Under the pieces are notes generated by a model. The model did not search any database, had not been told where the DNA came from, and worked only from the letters and a program-made list of their open reading frames with translations. Below are positions 23,258 through 35,452 of a stretch of DNA of 64,000 nucleotides, piece after piece. Made by a program: the position numbers and the translations under genes. Source of the stretch: Arctopsyche grandis (Eukaryota; Arthropoda; Insecta; Trichoptera; Hydropsychidae); the NCBI RefSeq assembly GCF_051622035.1, contig NC_135357.1, positions 19,527,256 through 19,591,255 of the forward strand, in the 5' to 3' direction. Each line of letters starts with the position of its first letter. Position 1 is the first letter of the stretch.

Positions 23258-26200
23258 ATGGTAAGTTAACGACGAACAACAAGTGACATTGACAACCGAG
23301 CCATAGTGACATTTAAACACCCACAAACCCTTCAAAATGAAAACAATCAAGTGTTATTCGTGATATACGACGCAGTGCATATTCTAAGAGGTGCAAGACA
23401 TTTGTATACGAACCTAAGGTGCAGTGGACTAGAGCCATTACTTTTTTTCTTGGATTGCTGATTTGAATTTAAGTTAAATCGATTGAAAGTTTTCTACTTT
23501 AGTGAATTCCGTGTGTTTACACGTGTTTGAATTACTTGCTCGACTAACTTCTAGGTAATTAGACTGCTACGGAACGTTTTTCTTCTGAAAGAACAGTCCT
23601 TACACATATAGGAGCTATGTATGTTGTACTTTGAGAGACTTTTCATTGAACGAGGGGATCTTATTAAGGATTTTTTTGAAGTTATCCAACTCAAGCTTTT
23701 ATCCAATCAAATTCGGCCGAAACTTCTCGATCATTTTCATTAAAGTCTACATTTAAGAACGGTTTTAATATTTTTTTCGATTAGCTTCCTTAGTTATCTA
23801 TATGTACATATATAAAAATAACGCACAAACTTATCTGATATCTGATACACAAACATACATGCAATAATTATATTGAAATTGATATACATTTTTATACATA
23901 CAAATTCAACATTGATAATTATGTACATAAATTCAACATTCATAATACTCTTATAACTACGTATGTATGTACATATTGATTTAAAAAAACAGTAATTCAT
24001 TTCATCATAAGAAGAGTTACATATATGATACAATACACATAATGAAATATAGGAAAAACTTGAAAAAAAATATCAGGCGCCACTACAGTTATTCTATTCT
24101 TATACAAATCTTTTTAACAATGCAACAGTTTGAGCGATTTGCATCAATTTCAAACTAGATGATTTGTATTCGACACAAAACAAAAAGCACTTTAGTCAAA
24201 AAGAAATAAAACAATTTCCGGCCGAAATTAATAACGCGGAAAATTCACTTTCGTGTTGAAATGAGCTTTTGTCGAAATGAGAAAAAAAACGCGTGCGAAG
24301 TTCCGTATTTTTCCGCGGTCTCACTGCCATTACGATAATTTGAAATTTTATCGTCGTTTCGTGTTGCGGGAAAATAAATGACATGTCGCAAACATCGCGT
24401 CTAAAACAGAACAAATGCCATTGTCGCAAAATATATGTACTGCATTGCACTCAAACAAATTGTACATATACAATATGCAGTCTCTCGTGGGACGCAATAC
24501 CGAAAATTGTGGACTTTTACCGGAAAGAAACTAAATTTTGTCTAAAATTGTTGGCGATATGTTAGCGTGTTGTTGGTGTCGAGTTCGATGCATATAAATA
24601 TCTGAAATGAGAGAGCTCGCTAGCTGTTGCTGAAGCTTTGGTTATTTCTGTATAATGGCGGTGGTGTGTGCCAACAAATGGCGTCCGTCTAAATATGGAT
24701 ATCAGTCCAAGGATTGGTCCAACGGAAGCGTAATACAATACGGCAACGATATCGAATTACGACACAATTACATCATAATCAGTAAAAACGCATACAATCA
24801 TTTTATAGGAGATCAATTCAATAGATATGTATGTATACATCGTTTATGAGAATGTTTACATTTTGGAAGTTTGAATCATTTCAATCCAAGTGCACCATTA
24901 AATATACCTACACTTACTCAACTGTACATATGTATATTCGTATATTATAAGCTAGGTCAATAAACCACTGGGATAATAAATTGATTCATAATTATAAAAT
25001 AATTTATTTTTAGAACTTTTCGTAGCCATCAAATTGAAATACGTCATAAGCATGCCTTTTTGCTTCATTAATAGGATATTAGCTGTTTAATACATACTTT
25101 TAAAGAAAAATAAGCGATAAATTCTGATAATATATGCTCATTTCATATTTTTTTACAATAATTTATATTTGGAAAGCTCAATTCTACTAGCTCGTCTAAA
25201 TTCATTTGAGTTTGTCATTTTAAATTATAATAATTGAAAGCGTCTATATATATGAATTCCTTTCGGAAAACATTACCTTGGCTTCTTCTGCGTCTTAAGA
25301 CGAAAATAACAATCTGATGCTATTTAGAAACAGCGGATAACATCCAAAATGTAAAAAATAAATACAAGTTAGCCATTATATAATAGAGGTGATGTTCACA
25401 TTGGTTTTGGAAAATAAATGTGTAACATAATTGCCCTTTTATGAATTTCCACAAGAAATTTGAAAATAAATTGAAAATTGAGATTCTATTATTAGATATA
25501 AGCAACAACTATTGATCTATTTTCAAAATAATAAAAGAGTTCATGCCCATTGTCTGAATTGTACAAATATTGGATATTGGTAATTAATACGTTTATAATT
25601 TATAAAAATTAGGACTTTAACTTTAACTTCAATGTAGGTATAAATATGAGCCTTTATATTTGAAAGTTTCGAAAGTTCAATTTTCAGTTCCAAAAACTCT
25701 ATTTCTGTTTGACTTAATTCGCAAATTGTTATCGCTTCTTTTGATTTGATATGTCCAGAATCTCAAAAAATATTGCTTAACGCAAAACAATATATTTAAT
25801 GTTTTGCGAAATATTTCTCGAAATGAAGAAAAATGGACTTTCAAATATAACGGCTCATATCTACATATGTATATTTACCTACACACATAATACATACACA
25901 TATGAAATAAACTCTGCTAGATTCATATCGGAGATATTAACTTTCTTCAATGTTAGCTAACCCCCCCCCCGTATGTCTGTAATATGTATGTATATCAAAG
26001 CTACCTGAAGAGTGGATGTGGTTTGAAATCAGAACACAATTTTTTTACGGGTAGGAATGTCACTGATCTAACAGTGAATCTAATAAAATTTTAAAAATGC
26101 AGCATATATAGAAATGATGATTATTATTTTTAATACCATACCACATTGATAGTCAGTTTAGAAAGGCTCAGAGCTCAAGGTTTATTGTTTACGTTCGTAC

Positions 26201-29200
26201 ACACTTATGTACATACATACATATATCACATCTGAATCCTCACTTATTCAATTACTGTTGAACAATGGCTCGGTTTTATCGCACGAAATATGATATACTA
26301 CACAATACATATTTACATTGTATGTGAAATGTAATCCAAATTGAAATATTATTTAAATTTCAGGCGGATAAAGATAAGAAGATCAAGAAGAAGAAGGCGA
26401 AAGAAGATGCCCCAGCTGAGGCAGCCCCTGAGGCGGCTCCGGCTCCGGCCGCCGCCCCCGCCCCCGCCTCCGGAGACTCCCAACGCCAGTCATCTCGCGG
26501 CTCGCGCAAGGCCAAGCGCACCGGCTCCAATGTTTTCTCCATGTTCTCGCAGAAGCAAGTAGCTGAATTCAAGGAGGTGAGTTCCCCAATGATTCCAACC
26601 AAATCCTTCCAAACAAAAGTTTTGAAATTTTGAGTCATAAACCTGACGTCAATCTTGATATTGGTGCCAGGTCCGCGCTAGAAATCATCACGAAAAACGA
26701 TGTGATGATGTGCAGTGGTGTATCATCAATAATATGAAAAATCTTGAAAATTGGGACCCCATATTTTTTTTAAACAATTGATTTTGCACATAAAAAATGT
26801 AGTTTTTATGAATTATTTACTTAAAATATCTTTATATCATTAAATACCAAGAGGGTGGTGCAATTTTCTGATAAAATCTTATATTAAAAAGTCTCATTTT
26901 ATAAATTCTTTCATTGACAAAAATTAAGGTTAATCTCGTTCAAATTTTTTTTTTAAAATGCATTAATAATTTTAAATACTTCCTGAAAATTTCATTAAAA
27001 TACAAGCAACAGTTCAAAAACTACAAGAGTTTAAAGAAACCCAACAATTTGTGCATTTACGAATAAGCGTGCGGTTTTTATCGAAAATTTTCGCGATATC
27101 AATGTGGCCGGTAAAGTGTTAAACATTGCTTATCTGCTGGTGCGTAACTTTGATTCCACCATAGACAAAGTCATTTATTGAGAAGCGTTTTTTTTTTTAA
27201 ATAGTGTAACATGAAGTATAGTCAATATTCATAAATTAAAAATAATCAACAAAAATGATAGTAAGATCAGATTTAAACTTTTCTCGATTTAATTTTTCAT
27301 AAATTTATACCTTTAATATTTAAAATACGCTCTCGTTGATTTTCAATAATCCTAGAATTATGTATGTACCTCATTCGAATACTACAAATCAAGCAATGCG
27401 TTCAAACTTAGAAATGATTTATTTATAATATTATATTGGGTTATTTGATTATAAAAAAAATTTTGTACCGTTACAACTATAAAAAAAATGAATTATTTTT
27501 TCTCATCCCAAAAATTCTTCCAGGTGTTTGGGCCCTGGTGCGTTCGCACCACCGTGCACTAATGAGTATATGCTACTGAGTGTGTGCATAGCGTAGATTC
27601 ACAGATTCCAAATTTTCAAATAAAACGCTTCTCTTGTTGAAAACAAGCGAATCCGATTTTGCGAGACGGAGGTGCGAATTCAATTACGCGGGGAAATGGC
27701 GCGTCGTTTATATTCTGGCCGCGGGTTTGGCGCCCCTGTCAGATTTCCCGGAAATTGTATCTCCCTCTCTTCCAATAAGTGCCAGTGGAGTTCAAGTCGT
27801 GCCGCATTACCGTCGGCTACTGACGCACATCCGAACAAATAAAGGCTATCCTTTCTTACGATTGCCATGCGTATGCTTTTGTCTTTGGATAGACACTCAC
27901 TTTCATTTGTGATACATAAACTACAGCTTTTTATCGTCACCTTCACATTCCTGTTTTATTAAACTTTATTCAGTGTAAGTCCTATATAATTAAACGAGCA
28001 ATTCGTGAAAATTGATGATGGTAGATGAATCTAACATTTCAGGATGCAAAAAAAAAAACGTTTAGCTAGGTCTAAACATTGGGGAAATTCATTTAGAGGG
28101 TTGATTTCAACAAGCTTATAAAAATGTTTTATGAAGCAATAATACATAGTTGCAGTAAAATCAAATATCTAATGTATAATTAAAAAAAAAGAGACTTTAT
28201 CTATAATATAAGATTCGATAACAAATCAATGTTTCTATGACGACGATATCGATTCGATTCAAATAAATTTAATAAAAAACAAATTAATGTTTACTATTAG
28301 ATTAGCCATGTTTAAGCTGTTTATATTACAAATACCGAGCAAAGCCGGGTAAAACCACTAGTAATTATTCACTAATATTGTTCAAAGGTTGTAAATGCAT
28401 AGTTAAAGGTTTGCCGAACCTTTTTTACAAAGGATTTACAACAATGAAACGATGGATAGCACTGTGACTATCCGGTGTCTACTAGTAATATATAAATATA
28501 AGGGTCCGTTCATATTATAAAGCACTGCATTGAAAAGTTCTATTCATATTATACAGCAGCGCTCGTTTTTAGCATGTTCATGATTATTTTTGACGATTGC
28601 AAGGCAAAATTAGCTTACATATAAATTACAGAGCATTACAGATTCAATACTGTTACAATATGACGTTTTCAAAAATACATGTTAGCACTTTCGTTAGTAT
28701 GCGAGTGCACTCGCCACTATGACGTCACGTCATGTGTGAATATTTCCACAATGGCCAAAGAACACCGGTTCTGCTTGATACATTTCGGTGACATGTACTG
28801 CTGTATAATATGAATAGATCGTGTTAAGCATGAAATTAATATGTTATTATTCATAAAAATAACCAATTTGTGTATTTCGTTCGCAGGCCTTCTCTCTAAT
28901 GGACCACGACAAAGATGGTATCATTGGTAAGAACGACCTCCGCGCCACATTCGATTCCCTTGGTCGCCTAGCCGTCGACAAGGAATTGGACGAGATGGTG
29001 AATGAAGCTCCTGGACCAATCAACTTCACCCAACTGTTGAACTTGTTCGCCGTAAGGATGGCCGGTGGTTCCGATGAGGACGACGTCGTCATCAACGCCT
29101 TCAAATCCTTCGATGAGGAGGGCAAGATCGACAGCGAGAGGCTGCGTCACGCACTCATGACCTGGGGTGACAAGTTCTCCAGCGATGAGGTCGATGAGGC

Positions 29201-29303
29201 TTACGACCAGATGGAGATGGACGACAAGGGCTTCATTGACACCGCCAAGCTCATCACCATGCTTACTGCTTCCGCCGAAGAGGAGGAAGCCGCTGAAGCG
29301 TAA
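23258..29303 (+). CDS. Mlc2: Myosin regulatory light chain 2, muscle
   Basis: EF-hand light chain that binds the myosin neck in muscle thick filaments. Three coding exons: the ATG alone (23258-23260, directly followed by GTAAGT), 26364-26576 and 28887-29303; 210 aa. N-terminal KIKKKKAKED, then an Ala/Pro-rich extension (APAAAPAPASGD) typical of insect Mlc2; then SRKAKRTGSNVFSMFSQK, the MLCK target segment, with Ser in TGSNVF. The one canonical Ca-binding loop is DHDKDGIIGKND; the other EF hands are degenerate as in the family. Matches insect Mlc2 landmarks EAPGPINFTQLL, RLRHALMTWGDKF and YDQMEMDDKGFIDTAKLI. Exons are GC-rich with biased codons, as for a highly expressed gene, unlike AT-rich huntingtin. 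Intron 1 (3.1 kb) and intron 2 (2.3 kb) hold MITEs and a Helitron. Confidence 0.95.
24593..24849 (+). other. TATA promoter plus 64-codon ORF inside Mlc2 intron 1
   Basis: TATAAATA at 24593-24600 is followed 55 bases later by an ATG (24655) opening 64 codons (MAVVCANKWRPSKYGYQSKD...). No family recognised. After 58 codons there is a GTATGT donor at 24829 in phase 0, which would be compatible with splicing to Mlc2 exon 2 at 26364. So it could be an alternative Mlc2 first exon, an independent nested transcript, or chance. The donor sits in ATGTATGTATAC microsatellite-like sequence, which weakens it. Confidence 0.3.
25647..25857. mobile_element. Tc1/mariner-type MITE, TGAGCCGTT family (copy M1)
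   Basis: Inverted ends TGAGCCNTTNTATTTGAAAG / CTTTCAAATATAACGGCTCA flanked by TA on both sides. Interior contains an imperfect palindrome CGCAAAACAATATATTTAAT... Same family as 37946-38203 and the fragment at 36436. No ORF. Confidence 0.75.
26577..28167. other. Mlc2 intron 2, left part, no element recognised
   Basis: AT-rich intron sequence with a GC-richer patch around 27640-27860. Open frames in that patch occur on both strands, lack family resemblance and are not called. Confidence 0.4.
28168..28361 (+). mobile_element. Helitron-like element, family 1 (copy H2), in Mlc2 intron 2
   Basis: TCTAATGTATAATT start and ACCACTAG end before T. Terminal hairpin ACCGAGCAAAGCCGGGT just before the end, as in H3, H4, H5 and H6. 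Short internal region without the ATTCAAATAAA triplication. Confidence 0.7.
28540..28817. mobile_element. MITE with CTATTCATATTATACAGCAG ends and a TGACGTCA site
   Basis: Perfect 20-bp inverted ends CTATTCATATTATACAGCAG (28540-28559 and 28798-28817). A second, diverged end-like block (GTTCATATTATAAAGCACTG) lies just outside on the left at 28508, so the true end may be there. Interior has GTGCACTCGCCACTATGACG followed by TCACGTCA, then CACAATGGCCAAAGAACAC. A reverse-orientation partial copy is at 44053-44155. Confidence 0.7.
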
Positions 29304-29875
29304 AGAACCACCTACGACGACCAAATCCCTCACAAGAGCAAAACCAACCGACTTCCTATTTCAATTTGAGTTAGAAGCTCTCGTCACGGCTAGCACCGAT
29401 TACGAGCATTTAATCATTTGACATGCAACATTTAAATACAGAAAAAAAGTGTTAGCGAACAAGATTATAGTTTGCGATGCAAATTGAAATAATATACGCG
29501 AAGGGAGTCTCAAACCCCATGGCCAAAGAGGGAACTGCCAATCAAAACATGTAACCGCCATTTCAATCATCATTTATTCAATTTTTTATTGTTCAACATG
29601 TTCACGCATTTGTACGATCGTCAGGAACGCGTCCAGCGAAAACTAGGATCATCTTTGGTTATTTTATTATTTTAATTTTTTTCTTTTTGTACATTTATTA
29701 TTACTTTTAATTTTTGACAAAAAAGAATTTTCTTTCCATTTTATCGTGTATATTAAACGGCCAAATCAATAATGTCCCAAATTACATCGTGCCAAAGCAA
29801 CGATCTCACAACAGCGGGATCGTGTGCATTTTTGTAAATAACATCATTTTACAAATAAAATTACTATTAAGTAAC
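29304..29875 (+). terminator. Mlc2 3' UTR with AATAAA at 29854-29859
   Basis: Non-coding sequence following the TAA at 29301-29303. AATAAA at 29854 is the first clear poly(A) signal on the plus strand, giving a 3' UTR of about 570 nt. TTTTTTCTTTTTGTACATTT at 29678-29697 precedes it. Confidence 0.5.
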
Positions 29876-30135
29876 AACGGCGTATTTTCTTATCTCTCAC
29901 TATCAGACAATACCCTCACATGTATAAGATCAATTGATTAAATTTTGAATATTTAAAAAGTGTTATATTTATTTAAACACAAAATCCTTATTTAATATAA
30001 AGTTATACAATTTGTACATATTTTTTAACAAAAAAATCGATCTTTCACACTATTGATCTAAAAAACTTAACCAAAATGAATTACACGATTTTGAATTATT
30101 GACTTAACACTTTAATTCTGAATCACCTCGATTAC

Positions 30136-30420
30136 AGTCAGTGGTTGCGTTAATGCTAACCACCGAGAGGTTTCCGAAGAGAAGTCCTGGATTGACCTCG
30201 ATTGAAATTAATTTATATTCCGAATTGGATATTTGTGATCCCAAGTCAATCGTTTCCTATCAAAGTTTGCCAATTTATCTGATTTCATGGTTGAAACAGT
30301 TCCTCATCCAATTTCGAAAACCGTCCTGCACACTATGTCACCACTATTTGAATATGATTTAAAATTTATATATGAACAAATTTCATACAATAGGTGTCGC
30401 TCAGGGGCAATCCGTGAAAT
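30136..30420 (+). mobile_element. tRNA-derived SINE (copy S2)
   Basis: Body blocks TCAATCGTTTCCTATCAAAG, TTTGCCAATTTATCTGATTT and the tail AGGTGTCGCTCAGGGGCAAT place it in the S1 family. The head is diverged (AGTGGTTGCGTTAATGCTAA kept; box B not obvious). Confidence 0.65.
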
Positions 30421-30559
30421 CATGTTAAAAATAATTTAAAAAGAAAAAACAGTTATTGTGTAACTCGTATTATTTGGTGGTGAATGATTGTAAATCATCC
30501 CCCCTCAATGTATTATTCCACTGCTTAAAAAAGACAAGTTAGTTCAATTTCATTTATAA

Positions 30560-30803
30560 TCTAATATATAATTTCGAAAGAGACTTTGTAAGTATGTAAG
30601 AAAATATGTAATGTTGGTTCGTAAATCCGCACGTCATCGAACAAATGAATATTCAAATAAATTTAAATAAAATAAAACTATTCAAATAAATTTAAATAAA
30701 ATAAAACTATTCAAATAAATTTAATAAAATGTTTACCATTAGATTGGCCATGTTTAAGTGGTTTATATTACAAATACCGAGCGAAGCCGGGTAAAAACAC
30801 TAG
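30560..30803 (+). mobile_element. Helitron-like element, family 1 (copy H3), best preserved
   Basis: TCTAATATATAATTTCGAAA start after A; three tandem ATTCAAATAAATTTAA...AAACT units; terminal hairpin ACCGAGCGAAGCCGGGT; end ACACTAG before T. It can serve as reference copy for the family. Confidence 0.75.
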
Positions 30804-31904
30804 TTTTGTATAAAATAAAATAATCTTTTTGAAACAAAATTTTAGTCTACACATTTTTAGTTGATAAAAATGGCATAAAGAAAATGTTCGTGCTTCACTT
30901 TAATGTTGAGTTTGCTACTTGCAGCGTAATATGCACTTAAAATTCATCAAAGACGAGTATTCCACCCATTTCAAGTCCCACATTGACCAAGATACACAAC
31001 AACACAACTCAGACAGCAGTAAATGTAAAAGTGGAAATGCAATATGTTTGATGTTTGGTATTTTTCATATTGAATGCAAAGTTTCCATTTAAAATTCATA
31101 ACTTTACGAACGTACATACGTAATATTCAGATACATTTGTCATGTGTCGACGTCGGAATATACGAACCTTTTGAAAGCAAAAATGGCAACAGTATATTCA
31201 ATCAATCATTCGGAATAAGAATGAAAGTAGTCCACGTATTGCGGAGAAATAAAATCAGAATACAATACAATGCATATTATTTGAAAATCTCCTTAAGAAT
31301 CGTACAAATATTTTATATTAAAAAAATGTTTATATTGAAAAATATAATGTAGGTATGCAATCGTTGTTATAACAACGTTTCAAAATAAAATATTATTAAG
31401 ATTGACGATTTGATGTCGACACGCCATTAAAAGCTTAAAAGAAAGTGTCGAATTTTTAAAATACAAATTCAATATTATACTTGCATTACGTCTTGTCACA
31501 ATTTCAGCACGACTGGAAAAATTGGCGGAATGCGGAAGTGTGAGAAGGGTTAGATAAGGGTAAGTTGACACATTTCCAACGAGACAATTATATAATGCTT
31601 CAATAATGCTTGTTTCGTGTCTTCTCGACGTTTTCAAATGAGTCGATATCCTTTATATTTTCGGTGAGCGTACTTCCATTCGTATTCACACAGAGAGGGT
31701 AAACGTTGTGGTTTCGGATCTAATGAAAATGTAAAAGATAAATAATCTGTCTTCATTTGCTCGGTCTTTTAAATAAACATAAAATTTGATTAATTAATTT
31801 AAAGTTTAGTATATTTCATATTTTTTGTTTATCTATTGGCCAATAATCTATATCTAACCTATATTTATAATACTTGAACTATAATTGGGAACATTATACA
31901 ACCC
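30804..31904. other. Intergenic, no gene seen
   Basis: AT-rich. Open frames at 31074-31352 and 31380-31637 have no recognisable similarity and no coding bias. Confidence 0.5.
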
Positions 31905-32070
31905 GCAATATAGCTCAGTGGTTAGCTTAATATGCTTACATATTAAGCTGTCTCGGTTCAATCCCTGTTCAGGTTGATCGTTTCCTATCAGGGTTTACTA
32001 ATTTATCTGATGTCATTTTTGAGACGGTTCCTCACAAAATTGGCCACCTATCCTCTATTTGTCACCTCTA
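31905..32070 (+). mobile_element. tRNA-derived SINE (copy S3), 3'-truncated
   Basis: Good tRNA-like head: box A ATAGCTCAGTGGTTAGC and box B CGGTTCAATCCC, then TTGATCGTTTCCTATCAGGG and a truncated body ending at CACCTATCCTCTATTTGTCA. The tail is missing. Confidence 0.65.
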
Positions 32071-32696
32071 TAGTACATATCGATGGCTTGCACATGGTGC
32101 ACAGATATTGTTTGTGCATTTTTGAATATGTGTTAAATTTTAAGTTTGTAGATGCTGGAACAATTCAGGCTTTTCCTTTCAATATACATAAATTAAATTC
32201 ATAGTACATATGTACCTCACCTCTATAGTACATATGTACAATTAGGGAAACCTGTAATGGCACCATGGTAAATTGAATTGATTAAGATGAAGGAAAATTG
32301 ATTGCAGCTAATATTTTCCTTACTGTCCCAAAACAAATCCCACTGTGCTGTGTGCCAAGCGTATAGTAAAAAATGTGTGTTTTAAGTTAAAATAATGCAA
32401 AATCTACGAGGTTAACTATTGAAATTTGGTAAAAAAAATTGTCATGTATTAAACGTGGAATAGGTATTAAGTGTAAGAGCCGTCATTCCAAGGTGGATAT
32501 CATTCCCACACTGACCATTGAGTGTGGTACGTACTGAATTCCCCCTTTCTCGCATCTGTGAGGCACGTGTACAAAGCTTCATGCGAAAATAATTATTTCT
32601 GTTGATATTAACTAATGTTTTTATTTCGTAATGATATAATTCGAATCATACAGGTTTTGATAAGGATTACATAAAATATGAAGACCCTGCATTTAT
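32071..32696. other. Intergenic, no gene seen
   Basis: AT-rich; nothing recognised. Confidence 0.5.
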
Positions 32697-33560
32697 TATA
32701 TTCGGAGAGGTCAAAATAAAATAATGAAATACTGTTTAAAAAAAAAATACTACTTCCGGTTTACGAATTCTGAGTAAAAACTTATCAGCTCTAAATTAGT
32801 ACATTAAAAATACAAATATAAATTTTCAGCTTGATACCTTTAGGGGTGTGGACAGAATAGTGGGCACAACATTTTTGATCTTTCTAAGAGGAAAAAATCC
32901 CACTTCCGGTTTATTAAATTTAGTGATTTTTTTTGTTTTCATCACATTAATACAAGAATAATACATGATTTTTTTCGGGAAGAGCACACATGTTTAAAGG
33001 GTTGAAATAAATAGTGGAAGAAAAATCGAACAAGAGTAAACTGCCACTTCCGGTTAACGGATGCTTACCAAATTTTATACATAACTTGGTATTAAGCATA
33101 AACTTGTAGATATTCAGTTCAATAAATCAAAAGATTTCTGAGAAAAACATAAAAATCCTCGATTTTCTACAGTAAAAGTACTTATAATTAAATTATAATT
33201 TCTATTACATGTAAAAAAATTTAGTCAGATTCAGTTAGCGGTTGGGAGATAATTCAAAAACTTAAAAAAGGGAACACCTATAAGGGAAGGTACCATTTCC
33301 GGTCAACTTAAAAATTGGAAAAAAATTTACATCGTATCGATAAGAATTTCAGTAACCGATAAGTTTCAATTCGTTAAAACTAACGGTGTTCAAAAATTCA
33401 CAAAATACACACACATTTTTTCTAGATCATGAAAACGTGACCAGTAATCGATTCTGAGTTCAAATCAGTCAAAATCTCGAGTTCGAATTTTCGAACGACC
33501 ACAAAACTTCATCTATTGTTACTACGTACATACATACATACATAGATAAAGTATAAAATG
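32697..33560 (+). repeat. CTTCCGG-headed modular repeat, copy B
   Basis: Parallel to copy A. Modules begin CTACTTCCGGTTTACGAATT (32752), CCACTTCCGGTTTATTAAAT (32900), CCACTTCCGGTTAACGGATG (33041) and CATTTCCGGTCAACTTAAAA (33291). It ends with CTTCATCTATTGTTACTACG and an ACATACATACAT run. No ORF. Confidence 0.8.
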
Positions 33561-34288
33561 AGTATCCAATACTTAAATTGAATTTTACGGTGTACATTTG
33601 CGGTCACAAAAGTTATAATTTGACTTCATCGGAAGTTAGTTATTTGAAAATATTGTGAAACTTTTCTAACATGACAAAAGAAAAACTCTGAAAAATATAC
33701 CAAAACTTGGAAAAACCGTAAAGTGCGACCTTCGACATCATAATACGACTGATTCGACCGAAGTTTTCCGCAAGACTTGCGCCGCCACTTTTCCGGATAA
33801 AACTCGATCGGGAGCGCGAAACGTAAAAGAGACCTTAAAAGTTTGATAACTTATAATACGAAATCGATAAAACCCGTTGATGTGACCCACATACCGAATG
33901 CCACGCATGCAACGTTTTCATGAATATCCATATATACTGTTTATTTACAATTGTTTCAAATATTTGATCACTTAATTGCATTAGATACGTTTTCATGACA
34001 GATGTTCAGTGTTGAATAATGGTAAATCGTCGTAATTATTGAAATCGTTGCCTGTTGAACGCTTTCTAGTGGTTTTATCACGCATGCGCGCACCCCACCA
34101 ATTTCAATAACTCAGTGGCATTCTGACTTACATATATTATTTCTTATTAATTATCTCGTGTCCTGTCATTTAAATGAGCTGCATTTTAATCTGTGGTACA
34201 TATAGTATACCATATAACATTTTTACTTTATCTACGTACATATGTAGTTTCAATATATGCACATATGTACATAGATGAAAGTTTGTTT
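33561..34288. other. Intergenic, no gene seen
   Basis: A GC-balanced patch at about 33710-33830 carries no long open frame. Nothing recognised. Confidence 0.5.
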
Positions 34289-34742
34289 TTATTTTATTTT
34301 ATTTTTTTATTTTTTTTATTTTACATATATACCAGGAAGGCCTTACAGGTAAATCCCAATGCGCCTTCCTGGACAATTACAAATACAAATGCAGCATTTT
34401 TTTTATTATAAGTCGTTGAATTGCGAGACACTGAAAAAACTCGCAAATTAACGAGACATCTATGAATTGTACATAAATTTTTATTGTACATCAATCAAAT
34501 TTCAAATAGTGGTGACATAGTAGGTAGGAAGGATTTTTAGCCAATTTTTTTTTCCGGGAACCGTTTCAACAAAGAAATCAGAGAAAATTGGCAAACTCTG
34601 ATAGGAAACGATCAACCTGGAGTCACAAATCCAGGTCTGACCAACAGCATACTCTGAAAAATTCATTTTCATTCAGGGATAGAACCCGGCACCTTCTTGA
34701 CGGTAAGCAGAAGCTTAACGTCCGAGCTATGCTGCTGGCATT
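34289..34742 (-). mobile_element. tRNA-derived SINE (copy S4, reverse)
   Basis: On the minus strand: head GCATAGCTCGGACGTTAAGC and box B GGGTTCTATCCC, body GTTGATCGTTTCCTATCAGA, GTTTGCCAATTTTCTCTGAT, CATAGATGTCTCGTTAATTT, and tail GTCCAGGAAGGCGCATTGGG plus A/T-rich end. Nearly full length; closest relative is S6. Confidence 0.75.
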
Positions 34743-34799
34743 TGATTTTTTTATGGTTTATTGTTTACGACACACAGCTTAAGTGTGAATATATGTATA

Positions 34800-35135
34800 A
34801 AACTATTTAGATATTGGATAACCTATGATATATGACTAGTGTTGCTGATCTGTGTCATACATTTGCAATCATTACACTAGAAATAAGAATAATTTAGTTG
34901 TAGGTAGAGTAAGAAAAAGAAAGACAGCTGGGGATGTCTTTCACAGGGGTGTACTAATGTATAACGCCCTCCCTGAGTGCATCAGGTCTTCTAAGACCAT
35001 GGATGCATTCTTGCGAGGAGCAAAGAGACACCTCTGTGAGGGACAGTACATATAGAATTTTAGATTTAAGTTATTGAAATGTATTTTTTTTTGTAAATTA
35101 GCTAATAGCTAAAATTATATATAAATAAATAAAAT
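34800..35135 (+). mobile_element. CR1/Jockey-like LINE, 3' end fragment
   Basis: The frame 34852-35055 encodes TRNKNNLVVGRVRKRKTAGD then FHRGVLMYNALPECIRSS...FLRGAKRHL, the pattern closing many insect non-LTR retrotransposon ORF2 proteins (TR..N....R....Q.S..YRG..LYN.LP..I......F...LK..L). It is followed by a short AT-rich UTR and an ATAAATAAATAAAATAAATA tail. 5'-truncated. Confidence 0.6.
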
Positions 35136-35452
35136 AAATACATATCTAAATAAATGAAATTAATTGCTTGGCGTTGCTTACGAGAAAAAGTAAAAATATT
35201 GAACTTATGTATATATGTATGTAGTGAACTAGTGGTTGTACCCGGGACTGCAAATGGAGTCGGGATCCGGAACTGAAACATGAATCGCAATCGGAATCTA
35301 AATCAAAATTGGAATCGAAATCAATATCAATATGGTCGTCATTGAAAATTTGATTTGATTCGAGTCACGGATTCTACCACCCAAACCTTACATACATATG
35401 TACATTAAACCCTTCAAAGTCTCTTTCGAAATTACATATATACATAGGAATA

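Noticed and set aside
23046-23350. Two minus-strand open frames over the Mlc2 5' region
   Set aside because: Antisense to the GC-rich Mlc2 leader; no family resemblance, and the plus strand is explained by Mlc2 exon 1.
24196-24450. 84-codon minus-strand frame in Mlc2 intron 1
   Set aside because: No promoter, no splice context and no family resemblance.
26360-26638. Minus-strand Ala/Gly-rich frame
   Set aside because: Antisense of the Ala/Pro-rich extension encoded by Mlc2 exon 2.
28968-29421. Overlapping frames on both strands over Mlc2 exon 3
   Set aside because: Shadows of the Mlc2 coding frame, open because of its GC-rich codon bias.
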